DNA of 64,000 nt from Phlebotomus papatasi (lineage: Eukaryota > Arthropoda > Insecta > Diptera > Psychodidae): the NCBI RefSeq assembly GCF_024763615.1, contig NC_077222.1:72230001-72294000 (forward strand). The letters run 5' to 3'. The position numbers were made by a program, and so were the translations under genes. A model generated the notes under the pieces. It did not search any database. It saw only the letters and a list, made by a program, of their open reading frames with translations, and was not told the DNA's origin. This document shows, piece after piece, positions 47,769 through 58,097 of the stretch (its first letter is position 1; every line of letters starts with the position of its first letter).

Positions 47769-48087
47769 CTGGAAACATATGAAATGCTCGTAATTCGTAT
47801 AACCCACTAAAATATTCGTAAAACTTTGTATTATTTCACAAATATAATTCGTAATTTGATCACTTGACGAGCATTTTTGGTTCTCTTATAAACATTTCTC
47901 CGTAAATATTCGTAAATAAATAAAAAAAAATGATTGGAAAGTTGTCATTTTGTTCGTAAAGTTTTGTCAGACAAGTAAAAATGTACGAACAAATTTTTGT
48001 AAAAGCACAAAAAAGCTCGTCAAGTGATCATGTTACGAACCATGTTTGTGAAAAAAAAAGTACGAACTTTTTTAGTGAGATTTAAGG

Positions 48088-48275
48088 TAAAGTGCCCTCA
48101 AGTCGACCTGTAGAGTTATTTATTCAATTTATTTATAATTACACTAATATTTGGCGTATGATCTAACATTAATAGGTCAATTATTCCATAAATAAATACG
48201 AATCAGTGACAATTTTATAGAAATTCACCATCAAACATTCAAATATTGACCACCGGTCGACTCGAGGGCACTTTA
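48088..48275. mobile_element. 188-bp MITE with TAAAGTGCCCTC termini
   Basis: TAAAGTGCCCTCAAGTCGAC and GTCGACTCGAGGGCACTTTA are inverted with one mismatch. TA lies at each end. It interrupts the other arm of the foldback element. Confidence 0.85.
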
Positions 48276-48507
48276 TACGATTGTTTTGTTGTATTCACGA
48301 TAATTTTCGAACAATTTTACAAAATATTTTTTTTCTGCATGTGATATATTCTTAAACTTCCTCAAGTAATAATTTATTGATACATGAAATTATTTTTTCT
48401 AGCCCCAAGTATCAATTTTTAAAAATCTTGATAACTTTTGACAAATCTCAACAAAGATCAGTTTAAATCCTTTTAGTTTAAAGTAAAGAATTTGTTATAA
48501 AACTCAC

Positions 48508-48575
48508 CTCCTTACTGCTGTGCGAAAATGTGCTCACGTGAGCATCTGAGTGATCGCCGTTGTGTACATTCTCGC
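48508..48575 (-). CDS. hts: Adducin/hts penultimate exon, short isoform
   Basis: A 68-nt exon with acceptor GTTTTCAG and donor GTGAGT. Entering in phase 1, it completes a Gly codon and reads ENVHNGDHSDAHVSTFSHSS then KE, ending in phase 0 and joining DVSTEG of the terminal exon. It is used only when the large exon 49110-50914 is skipped, since that exon carries its own stop. The phase fits either the exon at 55154-55327 or the cassette exon 51085-51150 upstream. The segment is a hydrophilic linker before the MARCKS-related tail. Confidence 0.85.
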
Positions 48576-49109
48576 CTGAAAACATAAATCACAGTCAATT
48601 GCTTGGGAATAAATCCGTACACAAATTGTAATATAAATGGATTAAAAATATTATCACTATGTGTGTATTGTGTGTGAAGCTGTTTGTATTATAATGCAAT
48701 TATATTTACAAATGATTTTAATTACCTGTGAAATTCATGTTAACCTAACGTGAATGTCATGATGATAATAAAGCTCCATATGAGATTTTCTTTTCACCAA
48801 AAATTAGGGACACAGCACACACAAAAATACATAAATAGACAAATTACAGGAAAGAGGTGATGAAAGCTTTAGTACAAAAATGCAAATTTAGTGCAAAAGA
48901 TTATTGAAGATATTTAATTCAAGCTTCAAAATGCATTTACAACAGGAAAGCTTCGTATGAATTCACATAAGCAGAAACACAATTTTTAGAACAAAAAAAT
49001 AGAGAAGCAAATGAGAAATGGTACAAAAAATAGGAAAAATATACAAAGAACTTCATGTCTGAAAATGTAAAATCAAGATTCTTTTAAGGATCCCTTAACC
49101 TTGTCCTTA
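48576..49109 (-). other. hts: 3' UTR of the long hts isoform / intron of the short isoform
   Basis: This follows the stop codon at 49110-49112. No canonical AATAAA was seen on the minus strand between here and the next exon, so the poly(A) site is unknown. In the short isoform the region is intronic, up to the acceptor at 48576-48577. Confidence 0.5.
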
Positions 49110-50914
49110 TCACTTGGAATTGTGGATACCAAATTCTTTGATTTTTTCACGCTGACGCGTAATTGTTTTTTCCAATTTGTCTGTTTCACGCTGAAGCTGC
49201 TTGAGTGCCCTGGAATCCGTTTTGGCAGGAACATTCTTTGAAACGTGCTGCATTTTTTTGGTTTTTACTTTTCCAGTCGTGAGATTTTCTTTTACACTCT
49301 TTGCATTATCTCCCTTGGCCTTCTTTCCATCCTTCTTGCGGAAAGTTATCCAGAGTTTTGGAGTATCTTCCTTATCAAGTTGAAAACTTGTAATCTTTGT
49401 GCTACCATCACTGCCAGATCTTCTAGATATTCTTCCCGACTGCATCCTGTCCGATGTGTCACTGGAAAAAGGACATGGGGAGAAAATCGCCCCTGGATTT
49501 GATCGAACGGAATTGGGAGTTGTTGGAATAGAGGATGAAACTGGTACTTTTGGAGTGGATTCTGCAGTTCCCCTTGTATTGTTCTGCATAATCTTCTTTG
49601 GTGTTCTTCCGCAGCTACTAAAAGGATGCTCCTTCCTCTGGGTCACCCACATATTTGGAGTACTTCTTATGTCATCAACTGACTCTTGTCCTTCTGAATC
49701 TGTGGTGATTGTCGAAGCAAATTTCACCACAGGGGATCCCTTCCACACTGGAATCCTCGACGGGGATTCTCGTGCACTAGACGGTGGCGAAAATGTCTTG
49801 GAATGTGCCGTGAAAAATCCATTTGTAGATGTTCCATCTTTTGTGGCAAAATCCGTCGAATTAGTGCTGCTGCTTGAATTAATTGTGATAAAATCCATAG
49901 AGGTATTCTCTGGACTGAGAGACAACATACCCCTCTCTTCGCCAATGTACGAATCATTCTGTGACGAAAGATCAACATCACTATCATCGGAATTGCGAAA
50001 TTGCATAAGCATTTTACGAAATTCAATCTGACGCTTTTCCCTTTCAGCCCTTGTCATCAAATTCGATCCATTGATTCTCTTCTCACAGTACGAATTCTCC
50101 CCATCATCCGTTGACATTGTCGTATTGTACGATAGTTTATCAATCTTCTTCACAAGATTCTCCATGGCTTCTTCTTTGTACACAGCTTGCACAGCATTGT
50201 CAATAATCCCATTGATGATCGTATTTGCAATGATACTTGATTCATCTGTTGTATTGGGACTTGTTTCTTCCGTAATTGGACTCAATTGATCAGTCATTGA
50301 TTTCTTCAGACGATCATCTTCGGCACTTTCATTGAACATATCCAGCAAATTCCTCACAACTGGATCATCATCCATGACAAAATCCGTCGAAATTAGTCGA
50401 TCTTCCGGTGGCGATAGCTTTCGCTTCTTACCACCCTCCAAATTATTGACATTAACTTCAGTTGAATGTCGTTTCCACTGCTCAATTTTCCATTCTGCCT
50501 TTCTCTTCAAAATATTCTCCACATTCTCCTCTGACAAGGACAAATATTTTGGTGTGGAAAACATATCCTCGTAGGACAGGCTCTTCTTCATTGCCACATA
50601 TGAATTCTCCCATTGTTTTACATGATAGTGTGGCTGATTGACAAAATCCGGACAATTGTGACCAAAATGTGAGATTGTTCGATAGGGATACCATTTCTGT
50701 GATTTCTCCTGACGACACGGAATCTTGAAGTAGTACGACCAATGGCTCGAACATGTCGACAACATTGAATTACTCATTGAATTACCCAGTGAAAAAGTAC
50801 TTTCAGACATGCAATAATTTGGCAAGCTCCATGCACTTGGAAACTTGCCTCTTGTCTTAGTTAATTTCTTGCGATCAGTCACAAAAATGCCATGATCTTG
50901 ATCATCAAAAATAG
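49110..50914 (-). CDS. hts: hts long alternative terminal exon, candidate ring-canal (RC) region
   Basis: A single 1805-nt exon, open for 600 residues then stop. A CTTTTTTAG acceptor precedes 50914, and phase-1 entry completes an Ala codon, so it joins the exon at 51085-51150 or 55154-55327 in frame; the Met upstream of the acceptor is not a real start. It has no adducin homology. It is hydrophilic and Ser/Thr/Asn-rich. A Trp/Tyr/His-rich N-terminal part (about residues 50-120: WSYYFKIPC, KWYPYRTISHFGHNCPDF) is followed by a charged KRKAEWKIEQWKRHS segment near 150. Two copies of T-P-x-x-W-x-T-x-R-K lie near 418 and 519. The basic C-terminus ends in a predicted coiled coil (ALKQLQRETDKLEKTITRQR). 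Drosophila ovhts has an alternative C-terminal exon here whose product is cleaved off as Hts-RC, an actin-bundling protein of ovarian ring canals. Equivalence is inferred from position and gene structure. Confidence 0.8.
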
Positions 50915-51084
50915 CTAAAAAAGCAGAAATTAGCAAAATGACAATGTATTGTGCACAAGTAAAAGCTGCATATCAAGATATATTGTGAAAGTGACCATGC
51001 AAAATTTCTATGTAATATATGTGCACTGACTGTATAAACTGATTATAATTCAAATATAAATCAAACTTGAAAAATGCACTTTAC
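50915..51084 (-). other. hts intron (170 bp)
   Basis: GT-AG intron between the 66-nt cassette exon and the large exon. Confidence 0.7.
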
Positions 51085-51150
51085 CTGTACCCCTAGGCGA
51101 TTTGTTCTTATTTGTGTGAGCTCGTTCATTGCTCAGAAAATCGGCATTTG
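51085..51150 (-). CDS. hts: hts 66-nt cassette exon
   Basis: The acceptor TTTATTGTAG and donor GTAAAG bound exactly 66 nt. It enters and leaves in phase 1, so it can be included or skipped without a frame change. It encodes about 22 residues, NADFLSNERAHTNKNKSPRG plus a split codon at each end. The segment is polar and basic. It sits between the adducin neck/tail exons and both alternative C-termini, as expected for a regulated cassette. Inclusion cannot be judged from DNA alone, but in-frame boundaries and the absence of stops support a real exon. Confidence 0.7.
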
Positions 51151-51552
51151 CTACAATAAATAAAATCAAAATACAAGATGCCAATAGAAGGAGAAAAGAG
51201 GAGAAAAGGAAAATCTAAAAAATAATAAATAAGCTTATAAATTATGTACAGATTTGTGGCAGAAATAGTGGAGATTTTTGTTGTTATTTGTACTCGTAGG
51301 TTCTTCTTGTTGCTTTTGCACCAGCAATAACGTTTTCTTATATATTTTAGTCCTAATTTCCAATCCACTGTTCTGTTTGCAAATCTCTACTTAAGAGCTT
51401 CGTACGGATTTTTGAATGTAAAAATTTGATTTGTTTTTTTTCCCTAATTTTGATTCAATAGAAAATTATTTCATGCTTATATTTTATTGTGATCTTAATA
51501 TTTGACCTATTTGACCTCCATCTAGGCTAAGTAGTAGCCTTCATTCGTACAT
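51151..51552 (-). other. hts intron, AT-rich part
   Basis: Start of the 4003-bp intron 51151-55153. No feature besides AT-rich text. Confidence 0.5.
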
Positions 51553-51700
51553 AATTCGTCGGTTGCCTCAGCAACTGTGCTAACTGCATTTACTTTGTAT
51601 CAGCATTCGTTGTAAGCAACGCATCGCTGCGCGGCGTTTGCAAAGAATGCAGACACAAAGCAGATGCAGTTAGCACAGTTGCTGAGGCAACCGACGAATT
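51553..51700. mobile_element. 148-bp hairpin MITE, AATTCGTCGGTTGCCTCAGC arms
   Basis: The arms are identical for 37 bp and similar for 46 bp (AATTCGTCGGTTGCCTCAGC...). The loop contains a second short palindrome around GTTGTAAGCAACGC and a CG-rich GCTGCGCGGCG. Probably a young copy. Confidence 0.85.
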
Positions 51701-51807
51701 TTAGGCCACGCCTCTCTCCATAACGATATTCAAATAAAGTTAAATATTCTGGATATTCAATTCTAAGTAAACGGGTATTCTAAAATTCCCCATTTAATCA
51801 ATCCGCC

Positions 51808-52939
51808 TTAACCCTTTAAGGACGATTGGAAGGTGTCCCATAAAGAATGTAGCGGCTGATCATGCCTCTCACTATTTAAATTTAAGTTTCTCACCACTAC
51901 ATCCGCGCGCCTCTAGCGGACATTTCAAATTCACCACTTAAAAAAAAACCCTAATAAGACAACCCTAAATTTCATCAGTCTTGCGCTGAAATTCAATGAG
52001 CTCACGCGTGTGAATTAAAATAACCTATCTAAATCTCGTTTAAACTCCTAACTAAATCAACAACTAAACCAAAGTGAACTTAAAGATCATCAGATCAATC
52101 CACTGCTTCAATTATCCCGGAGACTGGAAGACCTCAGCAAACGGAATTTTGTTCCTTCTCAACCGGATATATTTCCAGGTAAATTTGCACCCTTCCATCT
52201 CCAAAGAAAATAATTTTTCCTGTCTACCTAAAGTTATTTTTTCCTTATATTTATACGTAATTGCAAAATAGAAGGTTGAAGGAATCTAGGATATTTTTTA
52301 GAAGTCTCCAGCTATTTGCTATTAGTAAATTTTAAAGCTAAAAAATGCCAAATTTTTAAATTCTCATCTTGAAAATAAATTTTAAATATTTTTTATACTT
52401 CCAATTTCTTTTTAAACAAAACCGTTTTGATACTGAGAGAAATTCGAAAAAGTTAAAATAACATTCCGAAAATTTAATTTTACTCTGCAGTATTGATCCG
52501 AAATCGGTGTAAATATTACCCCTTTTAGGTGTATTAGGAGTTAAAGTTACCATTCTTTCATGTTGATTTTATCCTTAAAAGGTGTAGAATTAACATTAAA
52601 AAATATTGATATATTTTTACACCCAAAAAGTGTTAGTTATGACGAAAAAAAGTTAATCGCAGCCCCGTTTTTTCTCAGCCGAGAAAAGAAACTACAATAT
52701 TCGAACATAATATTTTTCATTAGATTAAAAATTGACATTCATTAGTATTGTCAGAAAAATTACTTAAATTTTTAGGCTATTTTTGTCCCTATTGTTCATA
52801 GAGACAAAAAATACACCAAATCAGACTCTGTTGGCTTTTCGAAGGCCAGATACAAGGCCTTTTACTGGTTTTGTTCATTGGTTTCATTTTTATTGCTGAT
52901 TTTCGGTCCACGAAAACTGTCTCGTCGTTAAAGGGTTAA
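51808..52939. mobile_element. 1.13-kb TTAA-flanked element, piggyBac-like
   Basis: It begins TTAACCCTTTAAGGACGA and ends TCGTCGTTAAAGGGTTAA: inverted termini of 14 bp with one mismatch, each flanked by TTAA, as for piggyBac transposons. No transposase-sized frame; non-autonomous. It carries the 52432-52678 MITE. Confidence 0.75.
52432..52678. mobile_element. CACTGAG-family MITE inserted in the TTAA element
   Basis: ACTGAGAGAAATTCGAAAAA at the left and CGTTTTTTCTCAG at the right. It shares GATCCGAAATCGGTGTAAAT and AAAGTTAATCGCA with 16101-16350 in the same orientation. Confidence 0.8.
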
Positions 52940-52984
52940 AGGAAGGGTCTAAATTGTGAAGTTCATAAAAAAACACAAGCGTCA

Positions 52985-53485
52985 CTGGCGTCAAGCGTCA
53001 TGGTACTGTCTTGAAATCAATCTTGAACATCATTCTGAAACGGCGCAAGATAAACAGATGTGGGTTGATAACTTGAGTGTCCCAAGCTCGCGATCCTATA
53101 ACCATTAGAAATTGAATGAAAAAATGTAAGGGGCGTGGCCTGATGGCGTTAGGAACGTAACCACCCGTTAGGAGCAAAGGGTTGAGTAATTTCTTTTCAA
53201 CAACTCCGATTATATTATCACGTTCAGCGCAAGAACGCAAGATTTCCCCAAAAAAAAAACTATGCAAACATATTGTGAAGAGGTATCAACCCTGAAACAA
53301 ACCTAGGGCAAGACGAAGCAAATTTAGGATTTTGCCTGGGATCGTCTTGAAATTAACCCTGAACATCTTTCTGAAACGGCCGAAGATAAAGAGATGTGGG
53401 TTGCTAAACTGAATGTCCCAAGTCCGCGATCCCGTAAGCATTACAAATTGAATTAAAAAAAAATTAAAGGGGCGGGGCCTAATTT
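52985..53485 (+). mobile_element. Two direct copies of a non-LTR retrotransposon C-terminal fragment
   Basis: Copies at about 52985-53165 and 53290-53485 read CLEINLEHHSETAQDKQMW and RLEINPEHLSETAEDKEMW in forward frames, then a decayed tail with AAGGGGCG(T/G)GGCCT. They match the LERLEIESEHLPEVAEDRQ region at 12831-13035. GRPRTRW is not preserved here. Confidence 0.65.
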
Positions 53486-53964
53486 CTCAAATTGGGGAAA
53501 TCATCCTTATTAAAGGAATTTTTGTCATTAGAAAATACATATTTGATGAGCATATCGTTAAATTGCACAGAACGTTTGTTGAAAATTATAAGAAGAGTTG
53601 TACAGATTGTGCAAGAAAATAAAATGACTATAATAGTGGCATGGGATGTTGATGGGCAGGGCTATTCTAGTCACATGCCTGATTAAAATAGTTCAAATTC
53701 CAGATATTTTGTTTGGTGAATGTCCTCATATTAAGTGTTAATAAACTGAATTTTAGTAATTTTTGGCATAAGGATTAATAGTCTCTGAGCGAATGGGCGT
53801 GACCTAAAACTATTCATGAATGAATGGAGGTTACTGAAGAATTTTATTACTATCTCTTTATGCAAAAATATTCATTTTTGACTTACAATAATCGTTGAAG
53901 TCTTGAGAGAATTCTTTGTTAATATTTTTTAATCCAATTTTCTACTAAGGAGTAATTCATTTTG
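53486..53964. other. AT-rich intronic DNA
   Basis: Another GGGCGTGACCTAAAA word at about 53794 may mark a third retroelement tail remnant. Confidence 0.35.
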
Positions 53965-54265
53965 CGGAATTTGAGCCAATCTGGACAAGAATCCCACGGG
54001 GAACTCAAGAAACCCATACATATTGTCAGGGAACTCACGGGGAATTTGAGGAACCTATGCATTTTTCAGGGAACTCACGAGGAAATCATATATTTTTCTG
54101 GGAACTCGGGAAACCCATTTTTCAGGGAACTCATGGGAAACTCCAGGGACACGGGGATTTTCTGGAGGAGAATCCATATATTTTTTTCAAAGAACTCGGG
54201 AAAGTCATATGTTCTTCAGGCAACTGAACTCAGGGAATATTTTTTCAGAGAACCGGGAACTCGAA
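53965..54265. repeat. Irregular tandem repeat of a GGGAACTC unit
   Basis: TTTTTCAGGGAACTCACGGG-like units of about 25-45 bp recur eight to nine times with variable spacing. Open forward frame through them is a by-product of the repeat. Confidence 0.65.
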
Positions 54266-55153
54266 CAACTCTAATTGTTTATGAATAACCCATTGTTTTC
54301 TACATATCTTTTCTTTAAACGAAATTATTGTAGTTTTTACTAATTGTAATTTCTACGATTAAAAATTAAAAATTGATTTGTTTAAGCTTAGCGAAGCTAT
54401 GAATCACTAAGTGTTCTTTCCTTACCGTAGACAATGAGCAATACAAAACATCAATTTTTGCACTAAAAAAGTCCGTACGAAACTCCTTAAAATCAAAGGC
54501 AGTAGAAAAAATACATCACACTTCATGCTCCTCAAAAAAAAAGTAGAAAGTAAAACTGATAAAGATATCATTCTCAGCTATTTCATTCGAAAGAAAAATG
54601 TGCATTTTTTTAGAATTTCAATATTTTTTCTTAGTTTCTTCTCTCGTTATTTCATTCAATTAATGTATCATTTGAAACTGATTAGTCTCTCTAAATCACT
54701 CGCAATCCAACTATATATTATATATTTTTTAGACTATATGCATAATGGATGTGGCATGATAATCCATTCTCTCAACCTAATCATGACTCACCGAATTAAA
54801 TTTAATTCACTTTCTTTTACTTTTACGACCGCCAGCTATATAGTTAATAACAGAAATAGGTAATAGACGAAATTTACTGTGTTAAAGTGTGTCTTAGTTA
54901 CTGCAACAGAAGAAGAGATATTTCAACAACAAAAGATAAAAAAAAAATACATCTAAAGCCAATCTGATTTTGATTTTTTTTCATCAATCAAAATATAAAA
55001 ACATTTACACTGGACAATCACCATTTTTTTGTCTTAGCAACAAAAAAATAAATAGACACAAATTCCAATCACAAAATAATCAATTTTGCCCAAGCAAAGA
55101 CGTAAAGAAAGATAGTTGAGAAATTTGAAAAGAAAAAAATTTGCGGTACTTAC
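54266..55153 (-). other. hts intron, AT-rich part
   Basis: A 37-nt segment at about 54430-54466 has splice-like borders on the minus strand (TTTTTTAG and GTAAGG) but would shift the frame, so it is not called. Confidence 0.4.
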
Positions 55154-55327
55154 CATCACTGAGTACAACTTCTGGCTGGCTGGGTTTTGGAGCCTGTTTC
55201 GTTTCTATTCTCAAGACCTGAGGCTCACTATCCGATTGACTGGGAGGCGATAGGGCTGAGCTCTTCGGTGGACCAGATGTCTGCAGTGAGCTAAGGGCCT
55301 CTGATTCCGAATAATCCGTGTCGGTGT
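55154..55327 (-). CDS. hts: Adducin/hts tail exon (Ser/Pro-rich)
   Basis: A 174-nt exon with acceptor TTTTTTCAG and donor GTAAGT, phase 2 in and phase 1 out. After the split Tyr codon it reads TDTDYSESEALSSLQTSG..., then a Ser/Pro-rich stretch and QPEVVLSD. This is the start of the adducin tail in the insect protein; the TDTDxSESEA and VVLSD motifs are what I recall of Drosophila hts. The exon is the branch point for the alternative ends, since its final phase fits the cassette exon, the large exon and the short-isoform exon. Confidence 0.88.
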
Positions 55328-55398
55328 CTGAAAAAATAATTTTTAAAATTTGCCATTTTATTTGATTTTAATTTCCCTTTTGTATGAGACTTTCTTAC
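55328..55398 (-). other. hts intron (71 bp)
   Basis: Minimal GT-AG intron, giving the normal size for this gene. Confidence 0.8.
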
Positions 55399-55684
55399 AA
55401 TCTCCATGAGCTTTGCGCTCAACAGTTTTCCTGTACTCGGACAATTCGTCATCTGTCACAGAATCAAATGGATTTTTCGCGTATGGCGCCTTGTAAACCG
55501 TTGCATTATGTTGGTATCCACGCTGAATAATTCCCTTAGATGCTGCACCCATCAGCACCACCTGATCACTCGTACCAGAAACAGTGGCATCTTTGATGCG
55601 ATTTGCCTCGTCCCATGAAACACCCTCCAAAATGTGAGACTGAGGGCCAGCTGATATTATGTCAGCACGCCGATTATCCTTAAT
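55399..55684 (-). CDS. hts: Adducin/hts neck exon
   Basis: A 286-nt exon, acceptor TTTTACTCAG, donor GTAAGA, phase 0 in and phase 1 out. It encodes the conserved adducin segment from IKDNRRADIISAGPQSHI through the GVSWDEANRIKDATVSG and MGAASKGIIQRGYQHNATVY motifs to FDSVTDDELSEYRKTVERK. In adducins this region lies between the head and the tail and contributes to oligomerisation. Conservation with animal adducins is strong and there is no break. Confidence 0.95.
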
Positions 55685-56403
55685 CTGAGTAAAAGCCCAA
55701 TAAATCCAGATATATTAAGTTCCACTCCCAGAAAACGAACTACAGGGTTAGGCAATTGAACTTCAACTTTTCAATGAAATATTTCAGAAATCTTTCAATA
55801 TTTGAGAATCTATTTGAAATTTTCAAAGTAACCACATTTGTCATGGACTACGGCCCTGTGACTGTCGATGAACGAATCGCAACCTGTCTCAACGAGAGCC
55901 TTTGGAATGTAAACCCATTCACTATAAAGTCGAGCGAATTTTTATCCGGGAACCGTAGAAGCAATTTTGTGCTCGAAATTAACAAACAAAACTTAGATTT
56001 TTTTAACGAATTTTGTTCGATTTCTGAGACGGGAAGGGAACATCCACTGTTTCTTCCCAAAATTTTCATTGCCTATGGCTTCAGAATTCCTTCCACGGTA
56101 ATTTTCCCATAACATTTTCATTTGTCTTGACGTTAAAGTCAAAAAAAGAAGCAGTTCAAGGTCTTTGACTTATGGGGGTCATTCAAAAATCTGAAATATC
56201 ACCAAACATTTCCCTTACAAGTAGGCATGATCGTTTGTTTTATCGACGAATTGTTCAATATTGTAAACCTTGTAAACGTTTTCTGATTAGAAATTACGAT
56301 GTTTTGGATAACTGCAATCAATGTGCAAGCGAATCACCTTCCCTCCATCGAACTTAACTTTTCTCTGCTCAAACTCTACACAGACACGCTCTGTCCGTCT
56401 ATT

Positions 56404-57782
56404 TAGGGTAAATTAAACTAATTCAAAACCTGCTCCAAATCGAAACTTTTCGCTGTTTTCGCTACTCGAAATGGAAACGTCATTTTTTCCATGATAAATA
56501 CAGTACTAAATTATTATTAATATAATTTTCTATACCACAGTTTTATTATTTATTTAATTTTGCTCCAAATAAAGCGAAAATCCATTCATATTCACAAATT
56601 TTAATTTGCTAATTTCTCAGAAAAATTAATAGTGTACCTTTTCACCATCGATTTTTTCATCGATTGACCATGTTTTCCAATGAAAAACACAATGAGGTGA
56701 CTGTTGTTGATTCGTTTTGTTTAACATTTATGTCATATTTCTGGATAATTTTTTAATTAAATTAAGTGCTAACCTTTATTGTTAACGGTACGTGAATTTT
56801 TCAAATGAAATAATTACTTATTTCGTGAACAAAAAGGGTTTATCTGAAGTGTCTGCATATCGCTCCTTGGAAATTACAAGGGGCCAACTCAATCTGAGCC
56901 ATTTTTCAGGAGACAGCATGAAAGATTCAACTTTGTATAAATAATTATCTGAATTAAGTATGTTAATAAAAACAATTTAGTTCTTTTCTATTTGTATGAG
57001 CATTATTATAAACATCGAAACATACATATTTTTACCTTTCAAATTATGTTTTTTTATGAGTTAGCTCTTTGTCATTCTAAATGATGCGCAAATTTTCATG
57101 AAATTAGAATGACACGGGATCAACTTGCTTGAGTTAGTCCCTTGTTTTACAAAAATTTGAACGATAAATCTATTTTGTGCCCCTTGACTTCAAATAAAAC
57201 CGCGCAAGCAATCATAAAAAGTGAAATTTTGAAAAACTTTTCTAATAACGAAATTTATTGACTCATATCATCTGAAATTTTATTAAATTCTCTGTCTGAG
57301 TGCATTAAAACCTCAAAATCGCCAAAAAGTGAGTTGGCCCCTTGTAATTTCCAAGGAGCGATATGCTTCAATTGGAAAGACCGGAAATATGATTTTTTTG
57401 GAGGGATTTTCTTATTGTTTTAGATGGGAAAGGATAAAAGACCAGGAATAAGAAGAAATCCTGCAATCAGGAGCAACTCAATAAGTTGGAAGCCTTTCGT
57501 CGCCGTTTCACTTACATTCTTTGTCTCCAATTTGAAACTTTCCCTTGTCTCCATTTGGATTATTTTGTTTCCAATAGAATCATTTTACGCTCGCTTATTT
57601 TTCTTGTATTTAACAAGTTTTCAAATTATATCTAAAGAATTTTCACTAAACAGTAACATTCTAGAAGAGTCTAGGAGCAAATTCATGTAATTCTCTTAAG
57701 AAAAAATATGAACTTAATGTGTTGAATCTTCTGTCAAAGTTAAAGCGTCTAGAAATGGTTCTGAATTAGGACATTTACCCTA
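56404..57782. mobile_element. Family R1 DNA transposon, interrupted copy
   Basis: TAGGGTAAAT...CTAATTCAAAACC at the left is inverted as GGTTCTGAATTAGGACATTT...ACCCTA at the right. Collinear with the inverse of 1409-2272 except for a 506-bp insertion at 56858-57363. Without it the length is about 875 bp against 864 bp. Confidence 0.8.
56858..57363. mobile_element. 506-bp MITE with perfect 34-bp inverted termini
   Basis: TATCGCTCCTTGGAAATTAC continuing to CCAACTCA at the left is repeated exactly in inverse at the right. TA at both ends. The partner copy of the host element at 1409-2272 lacks it. The identical ends suggest recent insertion. No ORF. Confidence 0.9.
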
Positions 57783-58050
57783 CCTGATCTGTTTGATCCA
57801 TCTGTCGACAGGTCTAGAGAACAAAAAGTTTGAGATAGAGACTTGCAACCTTCGAGGGATCCCCTATAAATCGACCTAAGGACCATTAACATGCTTCTCA
57901 ATTCCTCCCTTCTCTTAAAAAACCGTTTTTGGGATTGCTCGAAAACGCGTCGTGCAATTTTTGTCATTTTTAATATGTTTTAAAGGTTACCAAGGTGCAC
58001 TTTTCATCCAAATACAAAAATTACGTTGAATCACAAGCACAGAAAATTTC
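57783..58050 (+). repeat. Dispersed repeat with CCCCTATAAATCGACC core, third copy
   Basis: GGGATCCCCTATAAATCGAC, GGACCATTAACATGC, GCTCGAAAACGCGTCGTGCA and GTTTTAAAGGTTACC match the families at 28885-29630 and 46484-46958. Confidence 0.6.
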
Positions 58051-58097
58051 CCTTTGCCTCAACAGGCGATACAGATAACTTCCCGTAGCACAGAAAA

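Larger units (their letters stand above)
47207..48342. mobile_element. GTTCGTAAA foldback element with two inserted elements
   Basis: The outer ends AGAAAAAAAATCGTAAAATT and TTTACAAAATATTTTTTTTC, plus GAAATGCTCGT, TATAACCCACTAAAA and TTTGATCACTTGACGAGCA, match 22926-23382. Removing 47254-47768 and 48088-48275 leaves about 437 bp against 457 bp in the intact copy. Confidence 0.8.

Noticed and set aside
49399..50031. Plus-strand open frame of 210 codons
   Set aside because: Antisense shadow of the hts long exon.
50915..50936. Apparent ATG start of the 608-codon minus-strand frame
   Set aside because: It lies upstream of a good splice acceptor and in intronic text. Phase continuity with upstream hts exons shows the segment is an internal or terminal exon, not an independent gene.
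51553..51700. Long hairpin as a microRNA precursor
   Set aside because: Arms of 46 bp with TA-rich flanks and repeat-like structure fit a MITE better. The same reasoning applies to 7781-8000, 27529-27640 and 47588-47735.
53965..54265. Repeat array as a CRISPR or coding repeat
   Set aside because: Unit length and spacing are irregular, units are imperfect, and the genome is eukaryotic.
54430..54466. 37-nt putative micro-exon in the hts intron
   Set aside because: Not a multiple of three and would break the frame to all known downstream exons.
55756..56112. 118-codon plus-strand frame inside the hts-intron transposon
   Set aside because: No recognisable domain and no second copy to compare. 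It may be a coding remnant of the element, but this is unsupported.
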